A stretch of 64,000 nucleotides of DNA from Mycoplasma sp. (GCA_024244685.1 JAAEOJ010000143.1:1-64000), one strand, 5' to 3'. Positions 43,016 to 59,073 are shown, counted from the first letter of the stretch. A program made the numbers and translations. The notes: generated by a model from the letters alone, not told the origin.

Positions 43016-43744
43016 TTAATTGATTTCTTCTATTTTAGTTATTAAATTAGCACCTTGTTTTATTAATTCTATGTTACCTGAATTTTCTGAATATTCTGGA
43101 AAACAATAAATTTCTTTTCCTTGGTTTAAAAATTGAGTAACTAAATTCATAAGACTCGACTTTTTATTTGATGAAAATAAAATTAATTCTTCAGCCATTG
43201 CTGCAATAATTCTGTTTCTTCCTCTTGTTCTTTCTTTTTTTACTGTTGTTTCAGGTGGATATTCAGAAATTACTAAAGTATTTTCTCTAATCTCATTTTT
43301 TAAAATAGAGCACGCAAGAACATCTATTCCACTTGCTAAAACTATACAAGAAGGTAATTTATTTTCTTTATAAATCAGTTCATCTACCCCTTTTTGTAAA
43401 GGTGTAATAATTGCTTTCTTATCTTTTGTATGTGGAATAGAGTCATTAACTCATTTTTCTATATCTTTATTTAAATAATTACCTGTTGCACAAGTAAATT
43501 TTTGTTTTAATAAATCTTTATTTCCTTCGTAGAATATTACAAAAGGTGGCTTATAAGCCTTTTTCAGTTGATTTGGATATTCCATATCCAAAATTGTTAT
43601 AGCGTTCATCTTGTTTTGTTCTAAAGACTTTTCTAAAGTCCTTAAATCATCTAACTTAACTTTTTCTTTATCTTCCAAAGCTTTATAAATTAAATCTCAA
43701 TCTCCTTTATATTTAATTGAAAAATATATTAAAATAATATTCAT
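43016..43744 (-). CDS. dprA: DprA/Smf-like DNA processing protein (short)
   Basis: 242 residues. The Rossmann-like DprA core is recognisable: YPNQLKKAYKPPFVIFYEGN, VLASGIDVL and EYPPETTVKKERTRGRNRIIAAM (the GxxxxxFPxRNRIIAgLS block). The N-terminal SAM-like domain and the typical C-terminal domain are reduced. DprA loads RecA on incoming single-stranded DNA; its job in mollicutes is unclear. A GAGGAAA site precedes the ATG. Confidence 0.8.
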
Positions 43745-43792
43745 GTTTTCCTCCTTGTTTTTATATATCTTTTTTTAAAATAAAAATAAAAA

Positions 43793-43811
43793 AATAACCT
43801 TAATGGTTATT
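43793..43811 (-). terminator. Terminator of gyrA
   Basis: AATAACC / GGTTATT with a five-base loop overlaps the gyrA stop; A/T-rich tract follows on the minus strand. Confidence 0.55.
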
Positions 43812-46530
43812 CATCATCTAATTCTTGTTTTTCTTCAGCAATAATTGTTTCAGAAATTGATTGAGCTTTATTAGGAGTGGCATCTATATGTGATTGCTCT
43901 AACTCTTTTATATCATGTATTGGAATTTCTTGAGTTTTTTTAATTGCTTCTTCAACTTTTTCTTCAATTTCTTGAGTTCTAATTAAAGCTAATGATTTAA
44001 TTGAGTTTCCTGAATTAAGTTTAATTACTTTAACGCCTTTAGTTGCTCTTGATGAAGTTGCTACTTGTGATAAATCCATTCTAATAGCAATACCTTGTTT
44101 TGTAATTACCATAATATCTTCTTTACCTTCAACAACTCTTACAGCAATTAATTTACCTGCTTTAGATACATTAATTGATTTAACACCTTTTGCTCCACGT
44201 TTTGTTTTACGATATTCTTTAATATCTGTCATTTTACCAAAACCATCTGCTCCAACAGAGAGAATTTTATTTCCTTCTAGTGAAGTTGATGCACCAACAA
44301 CATAAGCTTTTCCGGCATCACTTAAATCAATACCTTTAACACCCGAAGCTGTACGTCCCATTGCTCTAATTTCTGAAATTGGGAATCTAACAACTTTACC
44401 GTGATTTGCACCAATAATAACTTCTGATTCATTATCTACTACCATAGCTTTAACTAAAGAATCTTCTGGTTTTAATCCTAAAGCAATTTTACCGTTTTTA
44501 TTAATTCTTTCATATTCTGAAATTGCGGTTTTCTTAACAACACCTTTTTTTGTTACTGTTAATAAGTAAGAACCTTCTCTATAATGTTCTACTGTTAATA
44601 AAGAAACAACTTTTTCTCCTTTTTTAATTCCTATTATATTAATAAAAGGAATACCTTTTGCTTGTTTTGAAAGCGCAGGAATTTGATGAGCACGAATTCT
44701 ATAAACTTTACCTTTTGTTGTAAAGATTAATAGATCTGTATGAGTGTGAGTAGCTAAAATACTTTCAACATTATCATCTTCATAAGTTGTCATTGATTTA
44801 GTTCCAACACCTCCACGATTTTGAATTTTATATTCTTCTAGTGGAATACGTTTTACATAACCACGAGATGACATTGTAATAGCAATATCTTTTTGAGGTA
44901 TAAGATCTTCATCTTCAATGTTACCAAAAGCTCCATCAAGAATTTCTGTTTTTCTATCATCACCAAATTTGTTTTTAACTTCTTCTAATTCAGAAATAAT
45001 CAATTCAATTAAAACATCTTTATTATCAAGTATATTTTTAAATTCATTAATTCTAGAATTTAAATCATTTAATTCTTGCTCCATTTTTTCTTGTGCAAGT
45101 CCAGTTAAACGGCCTAATCTCATATCAGTTATAGCTTTTGATTGTAATTCTGATAAAGTAAATTTTTCTTGCAATTTTATTTGAGCTTCGTTATCTGTTT
45201 TTGAAGCTTTAATAACATCAATAACACTATCAATATTATTTAAAGCTATTTTTAAACCATCTAAAATGTGAGCTCTAGATTGAGCTTTATTTAAATCAAA
45301 TGTTGTTCTTCTTTTAACTACTTCAATTTGATGTTTTAAATATGTTTCTAAAGCTATTTTTAAATTTAAAACCTTAGGGGCTCCTTCAACTAATGCAAGC
45401 ATATTAACACCAAAGTTTGTTTGTAATGGTGTTAATTTAAATAGTTTATTTAAAATAACTTCAGGAACTACATCACGTTTTAATTCAATAACAACACGAA
45501 TTCCTTTTCTTGAAGATTCATCACGTAAATCTGTAATACCTTCAATAACTTTATCTTTAACAAGATAAGCAATTTTTTCAATTAACTTAGCCTTATTAAC
45601 CATAAATGGTAGTTCAGTAACAATAATTCTTTTTTTGCCATTCTTCATTTCTTCAATTGAAGTAATTGAACGAATAGTAATTGAACCATTACCAGTTTCA
45701 TATGCTTTTTTGATTCCAGTATTCCCTAGAATTGTAGCTCCAGTAGGGAAATCTGGTCCAGTAATATAATCATTTAATTCTGTAATTGTTATTTTTGGGT
45801 TTCTTGCTAATGCAATAATACCATTTATAACTTCTGTTAAGTTGTGAGGAGGAATATTCGTTGCCATACCAACTGCAATACCTGTTGCACCTGTAATTAA
45901 TAAGTTAGGAAATCTAGCAGGTAAAACTTCAGGTTCATTTTCTGAACCGTCATAATTTGGAACAAAATTAACTGTTTCTTTTTTAATACTATCTACAAGT
46001 AAGCCAGAAATTTTTGACATTCTAGCTTCTGTATAACGCATAGCAGCAGCTGAATCTCCATCAACAGAACCAAAGTTACCATGACCATCAACTAATGGGT
46101 ATCTCATTGAAAAATTTTGTGCCATACGAACCATAGCTTCATAAGCAGCTGAATCTCCATGTGGGTGATACTTACCAAGAACTTCACCAACAATACGAGC
46201 TGATTTTTTATGTGGTTTTGAAGATTCAAGACCAAGTTCTGACATAGCAAATAAAATACGTCTATGAACAGGCTTTAAACCATCACGAGCATCTGGTAAT
46301 GCACGAGATACAATAACTGACATTGCATATTCTAAAAAGGAGCTTCTCATTTCATAAGAAATATTGACAGGAGATAAAGATTTTGTGGCTTCAAGAATAA
46401 TCTGAGATTTAACCTCTTGTTCTTTATTTTCTTTTTTTGATTCCACTTCTTCTTCGTCATCAAATATAGTAGAAATTTTTTCTTCTTCTACTTCATATTT
46501 CTTATCTTCATCATCTTCTTTATTAAACAT
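43807..46530 (-). CDS. gyrA: DNA gyrase subunit A
   Basis: 907 residues, no TGA codons. The active-site Tyr is Y166 (RYTEAR); the GyrA box appears as QNRGGVG, supporting GyrA over ParC. The quinolone-determining positions are Ser126 and Glu130 (HGDSAAYE), the usual susceptible-type residues. An acidic, charged N-terminal extension of about 55 residues precedes the conserved [12 protein letters not shown] block, and the C-terminal tail is acidic. AAGGAGAA lies before the ATG. It follows gyrB and a membrane-protein gene on the same strand. Confidence 0.96.
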   Translation of the reverse strand: MFNKEDDEDKKYEVEEEKISTIFDDEEEVESKKENKEQEVKSQIILEATKSLSPVNISYEMRSSFLEYAMSVIVSRALPDARDGLKPVHRRILFAMSELGLESSKPHKKSARIVGEVLGKYHPHGDSAAYEAMVRMAQNFSMRYPLVDGHGNFGSVDGDSAAAMRYTEARMSKISGLLVDSIKKETVNFVPNYDGSENEPEVLPARFPNLLITGATGIAVGMATNIPPHNLTEVINGIIALARNPKITITELNDYITGPDFPTGATILGNTGIKKAYETGNGSITIRSITSIEEMKNGKKRIIVTELPFMVNKAKLIEKIAYLVKDKVIEGITDLRDESSRKGIRVVIELKRDVVPEVILNKLFKLTPLQTNFGVNMLALVEGAPKVLNLKIALETYLKHQIEVVKRRTTFDLNKAQSRAHILDGLKIALNNIDSVIDVIKASKTDNEAQIKLQEKFTLSELQSKAITDMRLGRLTGLAQEKMEQELNDLNSRINEFKNILDNKDVLIELIISELEEVKNKFGDDRKTEILDGAFGNIEDEDLIPQKDIAITMSSRGYVKRIPLEEYKIQNRGGVGTKSMTTYEDDNVESILATHTHTDLLIFTTKGKVYRIRAHQIPALSKQAKGIPFINIIGIKKGEKVVSLLTVEHYREGSYLLTVTKKGVVKKTAISEYERINKNGKIALGLKPEDSLVKAMVVDNESEVIIGANHGKVVRFPISEIRAMGRTASGVKGIDLSDAGKAYVVGASTSLEGNKILSVGADGFGKMTDIKEYRKTKRGAKGVKSINVSKAGKLIAVRVVEGKEDIMVITKQGIAIRMDLSQVATSSRATKGVKVIKLNSGNSIKSLALIRTQEIEEKVEEAIKKTQEIPIHDIKELEQSHIDATPNKAQSISETIIAEEKQELDDE

Positions 46531-46566
46531 TGAAAATTCTCCTTCCTATATAATTAATTTGTAATA

Positions 46567-47193
46567 TTATCTTTTTATTTTTCTTGATTGAATTATTGAC
46601 ATAATAGATGTCACTAAAAATGGTATTCCTGTAATTTTAAAAACTGCAAATATAATTCCAATTGATTTACCTTCAATACCTGTTTTATTTATAGCAACTT
46701 TAACTGCAATTGAAGTACCTATACCAACTAATCAAGTAATAATCATAATTGCAAGTGCTAATCCAAATAATGTTTCTCCTGCATTTTGAAGTGAAACGAA
46801 TAAAGCTCCTAAAGCTCCTATGAATACTTGCGCTTTACCAGAACCAACCATTATAATTGCATTAATATCTTTTGGTTGTAAATTTTTGTGTTTATCAAAT
46901 TGTTCTTTAATGATATCTACATTTTTAGAAGCTCATTCTTGAAAATCTAATATAGCATCTGCAATAGTTTTATTTGAACCAGCTCAATGTTTTGATGAAC
47001 CTACTAACTGTCCCCCTTTTGTAATAAAATCTATTTGAGCTTCTGTCAGCCCATCTGTACCACCAACTTTTATTGAATTTATTTTATGTATTTCTTGCAC
47101 AAAATGTACACCTCAAATAAGTAGCATTATAAATCCTATTACAGATATAGCTGCTACAATCATATTTAATCAAACTTTTGCTTTTAAACTCAT
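46567..47193 (-). CDS. Membrane protein between gyrB and gyrA, function unknown
   Basis: 208 residues. A hydrophobic segment lies at about 8-30, then a polar stretch of some 90 residues, then two or three hydrophobic, Gly-rich segments (for example GALGALFVSLQNAG and LALAIMIITWLVGIG) with a basic end. The start has AAGGAG. It is 32 bp downstream of gyrB and 36 bp upstream of gyrA, so all three should be on one transcript. I do not recognise a family. Confidence 0.75.
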
Positions 47194-47225
47194 ATTATTC
47201 TCCTTTTTTAATTTTTCTATCTTTT

Positions 47226-49124
<1,899 letters not shown>

Positions 49125-49459
49125 TTATCCTCCTTATATATTTAATATAATTAAACTTATATTTTTCTAATAAATTATAACATTTTTAGCTAATTTTATA
49201 GTTTAATAAATAAAAATAATTCATTTAAGTTTTTGTTTAAAAATTATTATTAATTCCAGATATATCTTAAAAATTATTTGAAAAATGTAGATAACTAAAG
49301 TTTTCCAATATTATTTTTTTTAAATTATGTGGATAACTAAAAAAATATTTTAAAATAAAGTTAATTTTATGTGGATAACTTATAAATAAAATCATTTTTT
49401 CAAAATTATTATTAGTTTTCCACATACATACCCATTAAAATAATAGTAAAATTAATATT
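49125..49459. other. Putative replication origin (oriC) with DnaA boxes
   Basis: This 335-bp A+T-rich gap separates divergent gyrB and dnaA. It has two exact DnaA boxes TGTGGATAA (49328-49336, 49370-49378), a one-mismatch copy TGTAGATAA (49286-49294) and TTTTCCACA in the opposite orientation (49416-49424). Gene order gyrB / oriC / dnaA / dnaN is classical. Further TTTTCCACA boxes lie after dnaA (50879-50887). Confidence 0.8.
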
Positions 49460-50818
49460 ATGGACGATAAAAAGATTGCTAATAAAAGTGAAATAAATAA
49501 TTTTACAAATACACATACATTAATTAAATATTTAGAAACATCTATTGCTGATCAAATGGTCTTTAATTCATTCATTAAAGACATTAAAGTTATAGATGAT
49601 TTTAATGATGAAATAATAATAGAGGTATTAAATAACTCAATTTTAGAAGTATTAAACGAAGATTATAAACAAAATTTTGTTAATGCTATTAGAGAAGTTC
49701 TTGAAAGAGAAGTTAGGGTAAGATTTGTTGTTAAAGGCGAATATATAACTTCAACAAATAAAAAAACGAGTGAATCAAATGTTATTTTTAAAGAAAATAT
49801 TATAAATAAATATACTTTTAATAATTATGTTGAAGCTGCATTTAATAAAAATGTAATAAAAGCATCTAAATCAATAATTGAAGAACAAGGGATTTTTTCC
49901 CCTCTTTTTATCTATTCTTCTTCTGGTTTAGGAAAAACACACTTATTGCATGCTATTGGTAATGAAATTAAAAAAAAGGGAAAAAAAGCTTTATATATTA
50001 ATCCTGATATTTTTACTTCAAAAGTTACTTTTGCAATTAAAGAAGGTCAAACTCAAGTTAATAAAATTTTAAATGAAATTAAAAGTTTTGATTATTTATT
50101 ATTTGATGATATTCAAAATTTAGGTGATAGAACTAGAACGTTGCAATTTTTATTAAATATTATTAATGTTGCATTTGAAAATAATATTCAAATAGTTATT
50201 AATTCTGATAAAACTCCAAACGAACTTGGTGGATTTGAAGATCGTTTTATAACAAGATTTGAAAAGGGTTTAACTTTAAAAATAAAACAACCTTCAATAG
50301 AAGATTTGATGTTGGTACTTAAATTTAAACTAAAAGAAGAAGAACTTTCTGAATTAGAATGAGAAGATGAGGCTCTTGAATTTATAGCCCGTAATTATTC
50401 AACTTCAATAAGATCTATAGAGGGTGCTGTTAAAAGAGTTAAATTTTTTAACATGAGTAACAATTCTTTAAAATACACTTATTCAGTTATAACTAAAATA
50501 TTTGATCAATTAAAAATAAATAAAGAAGAATTAACACCAAATAGAATTGTTTCAGTTGTAGCTGGTTATTATAAAGTATCTGTAAATGATATTTTTGGTA
50601 AAACAAGAAAAAAAGAAGTTGTTCTTGCTAGACATATTTCTATGTGATTAGTAAGATCTATAAATAAACATTCTTTTAAACAAATTGGTAAAATTTTTGG
50701 AAGAGATCATTCAACAATTTTATCGGCAATAACAAAAATAGATACAGCTATAAAAATTAATTTAGTTGTTAAAGAAGCTATCAAAAAAATTAAATCAAAA
50801 ATTTTATTGGTTAGTTAG
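49460..50818 (+). CDS. dnaA: Chromosomal replication initiator DnaA
   Basis: 452 residues. AAA+ domain with Walker A SSSGLGKTHLL (from residue 153; the usual form has GGxGLGKT), Walker B YLLFDDIQ, sensor RFITRFEKGL, and the DNA-binding signature FGRDHSTIL near the C-terminus. It binds the TGTGGATAA boxes flanking its gene and unwinds the origin. No ribosome binding site; TAAAAT lies seven bases before the ATG. Confidence 0.97.
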
Positions 50819-50962
50819 AAACAAGTTACAAACATTCTTTTAAACAAATTAAAATTACTATTAAAAACACTTTTAAAAGTTTTCCACAATACAAACACAA
50901 TTAATAATAATTATTAAACAAAAACTAACTAAGAAATAATTTATAATAAAGGAGGTAAAAAT
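50819..50962. other. dnaA-dnaN spacer with a DnaA box
   Basis: A 144-bp A+T-rich spacer with one TTTTCCACA box (50879-50887). It may be a second part of the origin, as in other Firmicute-type bipartite origins, and holds the dnaN promoter and its AAAGGAGG site. Confidence 0.6.
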
Positions 50963-52063
50963 ATGAATATCAAAATAAAGAAAAAAGTTTTAGAAAATAC
51001 ATTAAGTAAAATTTCTAGAGCTATAAGTTCAAATCCAATATTAACTTCTTTAAAAGGAATAAAAATTTTCATTGAAAATGAAAAGATCATTTTTTTAGCT
51101 TCTAATGGACTACTTTCAATAAAAGAATTTTTAAAAATTGATAATGAAAATGTAAAAGTTAATTCACCTGAAACTATTTTAGTTCCGGGTAAAACTTTTA
51201 TAGAAATAATAAAAAAACAATCTAATGAAATAAATATAGAAACATTTGAAAAAACAATGGAAATATTTTCTGAAAACTCTTCTGTAAAAATTAATTTATT
51301 ACAAACAGAAGATTTCCCTAAAATTGATTTTGATATTTTAGGAGAAGAATTAATTATTAATATTGATGATTTTAGAAAAAAAATAAAAGACGTTTCTTTT
51401 GCTGCTTCTGAAAATGATAAAAGGATACTTTTAAATGGTATAAATTTAATTGCTAAAAATAACAAATTAAGAATTTCAGCTACTGATTCTTTTAGGTTAG
51501 CTACAACTAAAATGAATATAATAAGTAATAATAATTTCAATATCACAATCATTTCTAAAAATTTAAAAGATTTTATACCTTCTTCGATTGAAGGTGAAGT
51601 TAAAATAAAAGTAGATGAAAATAAAATTAATTTAAAACATGAAACTACTTTATTGCAATCAAGATTAGTTGATGGTATTTATCCTGATTTAGTAAATTTG
51701 ATACCTAAAGAATATAATTTCAATCTAAAAATAAAAACAAAAATACTTTTAGATTTAATTGATAAAGCAATTGTTATTTATTCTTCAGATCTTAAAACAG
51801 TTAAATTATCAATTGAAAATAAAAAATTATTTATTGAATCAAAAAGTAAAGAAATAGGTAACACTAAAATTTCAACAGAAGAATTCGAATGAAATGGTGA
51901 TGATTTTGAAATTTCTTTTGATTCTAAATTCCTTAAAGATGCATTAAGACAATTTAAAGATGAAATTGAAATTAGATTTATTAATAATCTTAAACCTTTC
52001 ATAATAATTTCTAAATCAAAAGAAAATTTAGTTCAACTAATTTTACCTTATAGAGGATACTAA
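50963..52063 (+). CDS. dnaN: DNA polymerase III beta sliding clamp
   Basis: 366 residues, the typical clamp length, with three repeated domains. ISATDSFRLA and the terminal LPYRGY (family LPMR) are the best landmarks; domain boundaries fall near 120 and 245. It tethers the polymerase to DNA. A strong AAAGGAGG site precedes the ATG. Position after dnaA supports the call. Confidence 0.94.
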
Positions 52064-52065
52064 TT

Positions 52066-52278
52066 ATGAAAATAGAAATTAAAGGTGAATTTATAAAATT
52101 AGGACAATTACTTAAAAAAATAGGAAAAATTTCAACAGGTGGCCAAGCTAAGGATTTTATAGAAAGAAATAAAATAACAATTAATGGTAAAAAACCTGAA
52201 GGACGTGGTTCAAAAATTAAACCTAAAGATACTTTATGAATAGAAGAACAAGTTTATTTAATCGTTTTAAAAAAATAA
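52066..52278 (+). CDS. S4-domain RNA-binding protein (YaaA-like)
   Basis: 70 residues. An S4 RNA-binding fold is visible (FIKLGQLLKKIG, GGQAKDFIERNKITINGK), as in the small S4 protein found after dnaN in Firmicutes (yaaA/rlbA). It starts two bases after the dnaN stop, so it is translated with dnaN. Its exact RNA target is not known. Confidence 0.88.
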
Positions 52279-52300
52279 AAGACTAAAATAGTCTTTTATT
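52275..52300 (+). terminator. Terminator of the dnaN-S4 unit
   Basis: ATAAAAGACT / AGTCTTTTAT with a five-base loop overlaps the S4 gene stop and runs into T-rich sequence. Confidence 0.7.
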
Positions 52301-52350
52301 ATTATATTGTTTTTAAAATTGTGTACTTAAATATTGTTATAATATTTTAT

Positions 52351-53619
<1,269 letters not shown>

Positions 53620-53667
53620 TTTTATTAATATAATTTCTTTTATTTTTAATTGTATAATAATAATAAT

Positions 53668-54660
53668 ATGGAAAATAAAAATTATGCAATAGAAGTTAAA
53701 AATTTCACAAAAAAATATAAAAGAAATGAAAAACCTGCAGTTGATAATATTAATTTCAAAGTAAAACAAGGTAGTTTTCATGGTTTTATAGGAGCAAACG
53801 GAGCTGGTAAAACAACAACAATAAAATCTTTAATTGGTGCATATGCTAACTTTAAAGGAAAAATAAATTTTTTTGGAGTACAACATAATTGACCATCATC
53901 AAAGAAAAAAATTGGTTATATTCCTGAAAAAACAACTTTTCCAATTGGAATTAAAACAATTACTTATTTAAAGTGATTTGGTTTTTTATCTGGTCTTTCA
54001 TTTAAAGAATCAAAGTTTAGAGCTTTACGTTTATTAGAAGAGCAAGGTTTATTAGAATTAGCAAATAAAAAACCAAATAAATTTTCTTCAGGTCAAAAAA
54101 AATCAATAATATTAATTCAAGCTCTTTTACATGAACCTAGAATATTAATAATGGATGAACCTGCAGCTAATTTAGATCCTACAGCAAGAATCATTTTTTT
54201 TAACCAATTAAAAAAATTGCAAAAACAAGGGATAACCATTTTTATATCTTCACATATTCTTTCTGAATTAGAAAAATATATTTCTTCTGTAACAATACTT
54301 GATGGTGGTAAAGTTGTTTATTGTTCTGAGTTAAATAAAAACAAAAATATTTTTGACGAAAATAAATATATATCTTCAACACCTGAAAAAAAAGAAGAAT
54401 TATTTAAGATATTAAAAGATATGGAATTACAACCAAAACCAGTAAAAACAGGTTTTAATATAATAATACCTAATGAGGAAACTAAAAATAATTTATTAAA
54501 AAAATTAATGAGCGAAAATATTTCTTTTAATTCATTTATAGATAACAAAAATAATTTAGAAGAAATTTATAGAAAATATGTAATAATAGGTTCTAACCAT
54601 ACACAAGCTATAAAATTAAATAAAAATAAAGTTAAAAAAATGCAAAAGGAGTTATGATAA
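53668..54660 (+). CDS. ABC transporter ATP-binding protein
   Basis: 330 residues. Walker A GANGAGKTTTIK, signature FSSGQKKSI, Walker B ILIMDEPAANLDP and SSHILSELE are intact; a ~110-residue C-terminal extension follows. It is of the ABC-2 exporter type. ATG 53668 is preceded by TATAAT nine bases upstream; an in-frame TTG at 53650 is a weaker choice. Its stop overlaps the permease start (TAATG). Confidence 0.88.
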
Positions 54661-56333
54661 TGATTAAATATTCACTTTATCTTTTATATATAACATTAAG
54701 AAAAACATCAACCTCAGTTCTTTTAATTTTTTTTTCAATTATATTTGGTGGGTTATTAGCTTTAACATCCAAGTCAAATAAATCTCCATTACCAACAATA
54801 TTATATTTATGAGAATATTTTTACTATATATTATTTCTTTTTGGTTGTTTATATATTGGTGTTAAAGCTATTAATATTTTTAAAGAAGGATTAAATAATG
54901 GGACTGAATTATTAATTATTTCAAGACCAATATCAAGAAATAGAATTATTATATCTAAATTTTTTGTTATGTTTATTCATATATTTATTTTTTCTTTGGT
55001 TGTATTTTTAACTTGTTTATCAGTTGCACAAATAGAAAACGGAAAAGCCACACAAAAACAAATTTTAAATTTTTCACTTTCTTTATCTACTGGTTCTTTA
55101 ATTATTGGATCATTATTATCAGCTATAATTATTTTTATATCATCTATTGCTTCAAAAATAGGTACTTTAATATCAACAGCATTTATACCTTTCATTTTAA
55201 TTGTTTCTTCAGCTGTTATAACTTTGGTATCAAAAGGTGATACTAATGGACAAGTTTATCGTAGGTATGTTTTCAATACAAAATGAGAGAAACATAATTC
55301 TGAAGAATGATTGAAAGGTTCTGATTCTTTTGCTTCTGATACAAAAGGTTATTTCAGGCAACAAGAGGGTTGATATGACAATGTTAAATATATTGATGTT
55401 TTTACTCAATTAAGTTCATTTTATAAAAATTTACTTCCTGAAGTTAATATTCCTGCAAAACCAATTAAAATTATTCCTACAATTTCAAAATTTACTAGTG
55501 ATATTGAATTTTTTGGTTTAGATACAAAAGATAAGCCTGCAAACTTTATTTTTGTGCCTTGATCAAACGATAATAATTTTTTCAAAAGAAAAGTTTGATC
55601 AAAAATAAATGACAATAAAACACTTATTACAGAAGAAATTTATGATTTTATGGTTAAGAATTATAAACAACCTTTACCATCAACACAAAAACAATTTGAA
55701 AAAGAAACTGCTACAGATGTCAAAAATTTTGTTGATCCTGGTGATATACTTGATCCAAATAATATACAAGCAAATAAAGTATCTCAAAGAATGAAAACAA
55801 ACATGGCTAAAATTATAATTGATTATTTTAAGTTTTTTGAAGCTAGATACGTACCTCATAAAAACAATAAAGACGATATTATCGCAAATGCATTAAATTA
55901 TATTTCTAATTATGAAAAACACGATTCAAACAACTTACATGAAGCAATTATTGATTTAACAAATAAGTTTCTTTTAGGTAGTGCAGGCTATAAATCAGTT
56001 CCTATGATAATAAGTATTTATATTTACAGAAAAATATTTAAGCGAAAAATTGAGGTACAAACAACTACCGGTGCTTCTAAACTTGATTTACCTATGGTTA
56101 CCGATTTTAGAAAACTTGTATTTAAAGGAAAGTATGAATTAAAAAGTGGTTCAGTTGTTGATTTTTCTAAAGATGCAAAAGATGCTGGAATTTTAGAACA
56201 AGGTGGAAATATTAAATCTTCTAAATTTGTTTCATGAGTACCTAGAAAACAAGTTTATGAAATTTGAATTTCTTTAACAGTTATATTTTTAGCAATAACT
56301 ATTTTTAGGTATTTTAAAGTTGATTTTAAATAA
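54660..56333 (+). CDS. ABC-2 permease with a large external domain
   Basis: 557 residues. Six or so membrane helices lie in the first ~195 residues, followed by a hydrophilic stretch of about 330 residues and one more membrane helix at about 530-550. The ATG overlaps the ATPase stop and is preceded by AAGGAG. The long soluble region between the last two helices should lie outside the cell and may contact the cargo or host. No cargo can be named. Confidence 0.82.
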
Positions 56334-56487
56334 AAAAATTATTTTTAAATATATAAAAAATTATTTTTATATAAAAATAATAGTTATTTTTTTATAACCA
56401 AAAACAATTTTAAAAAAATATAAAATAGTTATACAAGCAATAAAATTAAGATTAAAAATTCATTAAGATTTTAAAAAGGAGAATAAA

Positions 56488-59010
56488 ATGAGCAGATATA
56501 CAAAAACACAAATAGATAAATTGAATGAAGTTATTAAAAATAAATTTCCTAATATATCAACAGTTACAAACGACATGAAAATAGAAAGAGAATCAGTATC
56601 AAGAATGGTTATGCTTGATAGATACGCTCAAAAAGATTTAACCCTAGACACACTAACAAAAGATGATTTAGTTATAGCAAAAATTAAACCAGACCCTAAA
56701 TTTCCGACTTTAGGAACAGGTTTTGTTAAAGAAATAGATGGTAATTCAGTTATTGTAAAAATAGAAGATGAATATATCAATCAAATTTCAGAAGATTTAA
56801 ACCCAACAAAAGATGGTTTAATTAAAATAAACAAAAAAGAACTTCAAAAACCACTAGAAATTTATTTTGAACAAATAGCAAAACGTGTAGGTTCATCATT
56901 AGCTAGTAATGAAAAAAATAAAAAAGAGTGAACAGATAAATTTACAGAAGAATTATCTTTAGGAAATATAGTTCCTGCTGGCCGTGTTCTTTATGGTGCT
57001 GGTTCTGATTCAAAAGTTACTTATTTTAATTGTTATGTAATGCCTATGCCTAAAGACTCAAGAGAGGGTATTGCAGAACACCGTAAAGAAGTTATGGAAA
57101 TAATGTCTCGTGGTGGAGGTGTTGGAACAAATGGTTCTACATTAAGACCAAAAGGAGCTGTAGCTATATCTGTTGGTGGAAAATCATCAGGTTCAGTTTC
57201 ATGATTAAATGATATTGCATCATTAACAGACCTTGTTCAACAAGGTGGTTCAAGACGTGGTGCACAAATGATTATGTTAAGTTCATGACACCCAGATATT
57301 CTTGAATTTATTATTTCTAAAATGCAAAAACCAAATGTTCTTGAATTCATTAAAACAAGATTTAAGGATGAAAGCATTATTCGTTTAGCTAATGAAAAAT
57401 TAAAGTTTAGACCACTTTCAAATGAAAGAAAAGAAATGATCGAAGCTTTTGTAGAATACGGGAAAACCGCAAGTAAAGAATTACAAGAAAAAGCAAAAGC
57501 TAAATTAGAATTAGGCGGAGAATATGAAGTTAATTATCCAGAATTTTTAACAGGAGCAAATATTTCAGTTGCAGTTACAGATGATTTTATGTCTGCTGTA
57601 AAATCTGATTCTGATTATAAATTAAGATTTCCAGATTTAGAATCTTTTACACCTGAACAAAAAGAATTTTATGATGAAAAATGACATGAAATTGGTGATA
57701 TTAATGAATGAGAAAAATTGGGATATCCAGTTAAAATTTATAAAACAATTAAAGCTAGAGAGTTGTGAGATCTTATCAATTTCTGTGCTACTTATTCTGC
57801 TGAACCTGGTGTATTTTTCATTGATGTAGCTAATAAAATGACTAATGCAACTTCATATGATCAAAAAGTTGTTTGTACAAACCCTTGTGGTGAACAACCG
57901 CTAGCCCCTTATTCAGTATGTAATTTAGCTGCTATTAATTTAGCTAATTTTATCGAACATACTAAAGAAGGAAAAATATTATGAGATAAATTAGATAAAA
58001 CTATTTCAACAATGGTACGTATGCAAGATAATGTTATTGATGCAACTCCATACTTTTTACAAGCAAATAAACATCAAGCCAAAGGTGAAAGACGTGTTGG
58101 TATGGGAGTTATGGGATTACATGATTTCTTAATTTGAGCAGGTTTAGAATATGGTTCAGATGAAGGTAATCAATTAGTTGATAAATTGTTTGAAAGAATT
58201 GCTACTGTAGCATTTACAACTTCAGCAAGACTATCTAAAGAAAAAGGTGCATTCCCATTCTTAAAATCTATAGATAAATTATTAAATACAGGATATATCA
58301 AAAAATTGCCTGAATCAGTAAGAAAAGAAATTCAAGAAAATGGAGGATTAAGAAATTCTCATTTATTAACAATTGCTCCAACTGGTTCAACAGGAACTAT
58401 GATGTCTGTTTCAACAGGTTTAGAACCTTATTTTGCATTTAAGTATTTCCGTTCAGGAAGATTAGGAAAATTCATGGAAGTTGATCAAAAGATTGTCTCT
58501 GAATGAAAAGAAGTATTTAATTGACCTAAAGATAAACAATTACCAAGCTTCTTTAAATCATCTATGGAACTTACTCCAGAAGCACACGCTGATGTTCAAG
58601 CTATCATACAAAGATGAGTTGACTCTTCAATTTCAAAAACAGTAAATGCCCCTAAAGGATATTCTGTTAAACAAGTTGAAAGCATTTATCAAAGATTATA
58701 TGATAAAGGAGCTAAAGGTGGAACTGTTTATGTAGACGGATCACGTGATGCTCAAGTATTATCATTAACTGCAGATGAAAATGACTCATCAAATAAAACT
58801 TTGGCTGATGAGTTACAAACAGAATCATCCGCTGCTAAAATACAAGAAATTTCTTTAAAACATGATAATATACCTGGTAATAAAGCTAATAAAAACTTCG
58901 GTACAAAACCAGGAGATGTTTGTCCTATATGTAAAGAAGGTATTGTTGAAGATCTTGGTGGATGTAATTCATGTACTAATTGTGGTGCACAATTAAAATG
59001 TGGTATATAA
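56488..59010 (+). CDS. nrdJ: Class II (adenosylcobalamin-dependent) ribonucleotide reductase
   Basis: 840 residues. Active-site pieces are in order: Cys181 (YFNCYV) and Cys478 (YSVCNL) as the substrate-reducing pair, and Asn465/Cys467/Glu469 (TNPCGEQ) with Cys467 as the thiyl radical site. The C-terminus has the cysteine cluster CPIC (812, 815) ... C826, C829, C832 and C838, typical of NrdJ-type enzymes. No radical-carrying NrdF, NrdI or glycyl-radical motif is visible in this protein. It makes dNTP precursors using adenosylcobalamin. AAAGGAG lies before the ATG. A cobalamin riboswitch-like leader and uptake genes follow. Confidence 0.93.
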
Positions 59011-59040
59011 AATAAAAGTTAAAAAGCTTTTATTTTTTTA
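59010..59040 (+). terminator. Terminator of nrdJ
   Basis: AATAAAAG / CTTTTATT with an eight-base loop and a T run directly after the nrdJ stop, separating it from the riboswitch-led operon. Confidence 0.75.
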
Positions 59041-59067
59041 ATTTAAAATTTATTACTTTTAATAATA

Positions 59068-59073
59068 TATAAT
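59068..59073 (+). promoter_or_regulatory. -10 box of the cobalamin-uptake operon
   Basis: TATAAT; predicted transcript start near 59080, so the leader before the first ATG (59262) is about 180 bases and contains the riboswitch-like element. Confidence 0.65.

Noticed and set aside
50941..51552. Long minus-strand ORF of about 200 codons opposite dnaN
   Set aside because: It is the mirror of the dnaN coding frame, has hydrophobic low-complexity content, and no start signals; dnaN is certain.
52321..52350. Upstream in-frame start for serS
   Set aside because: It would lie upstream of the TATAAT box whose spacing to ATG 52351 matches many other genes here.
56488..59010. Class Ib NrdE identity of the reductase
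   Set aside because: The C-terminal multi-cysteine cluster, overall length and absence of nrdF/nrdI fit class II better.
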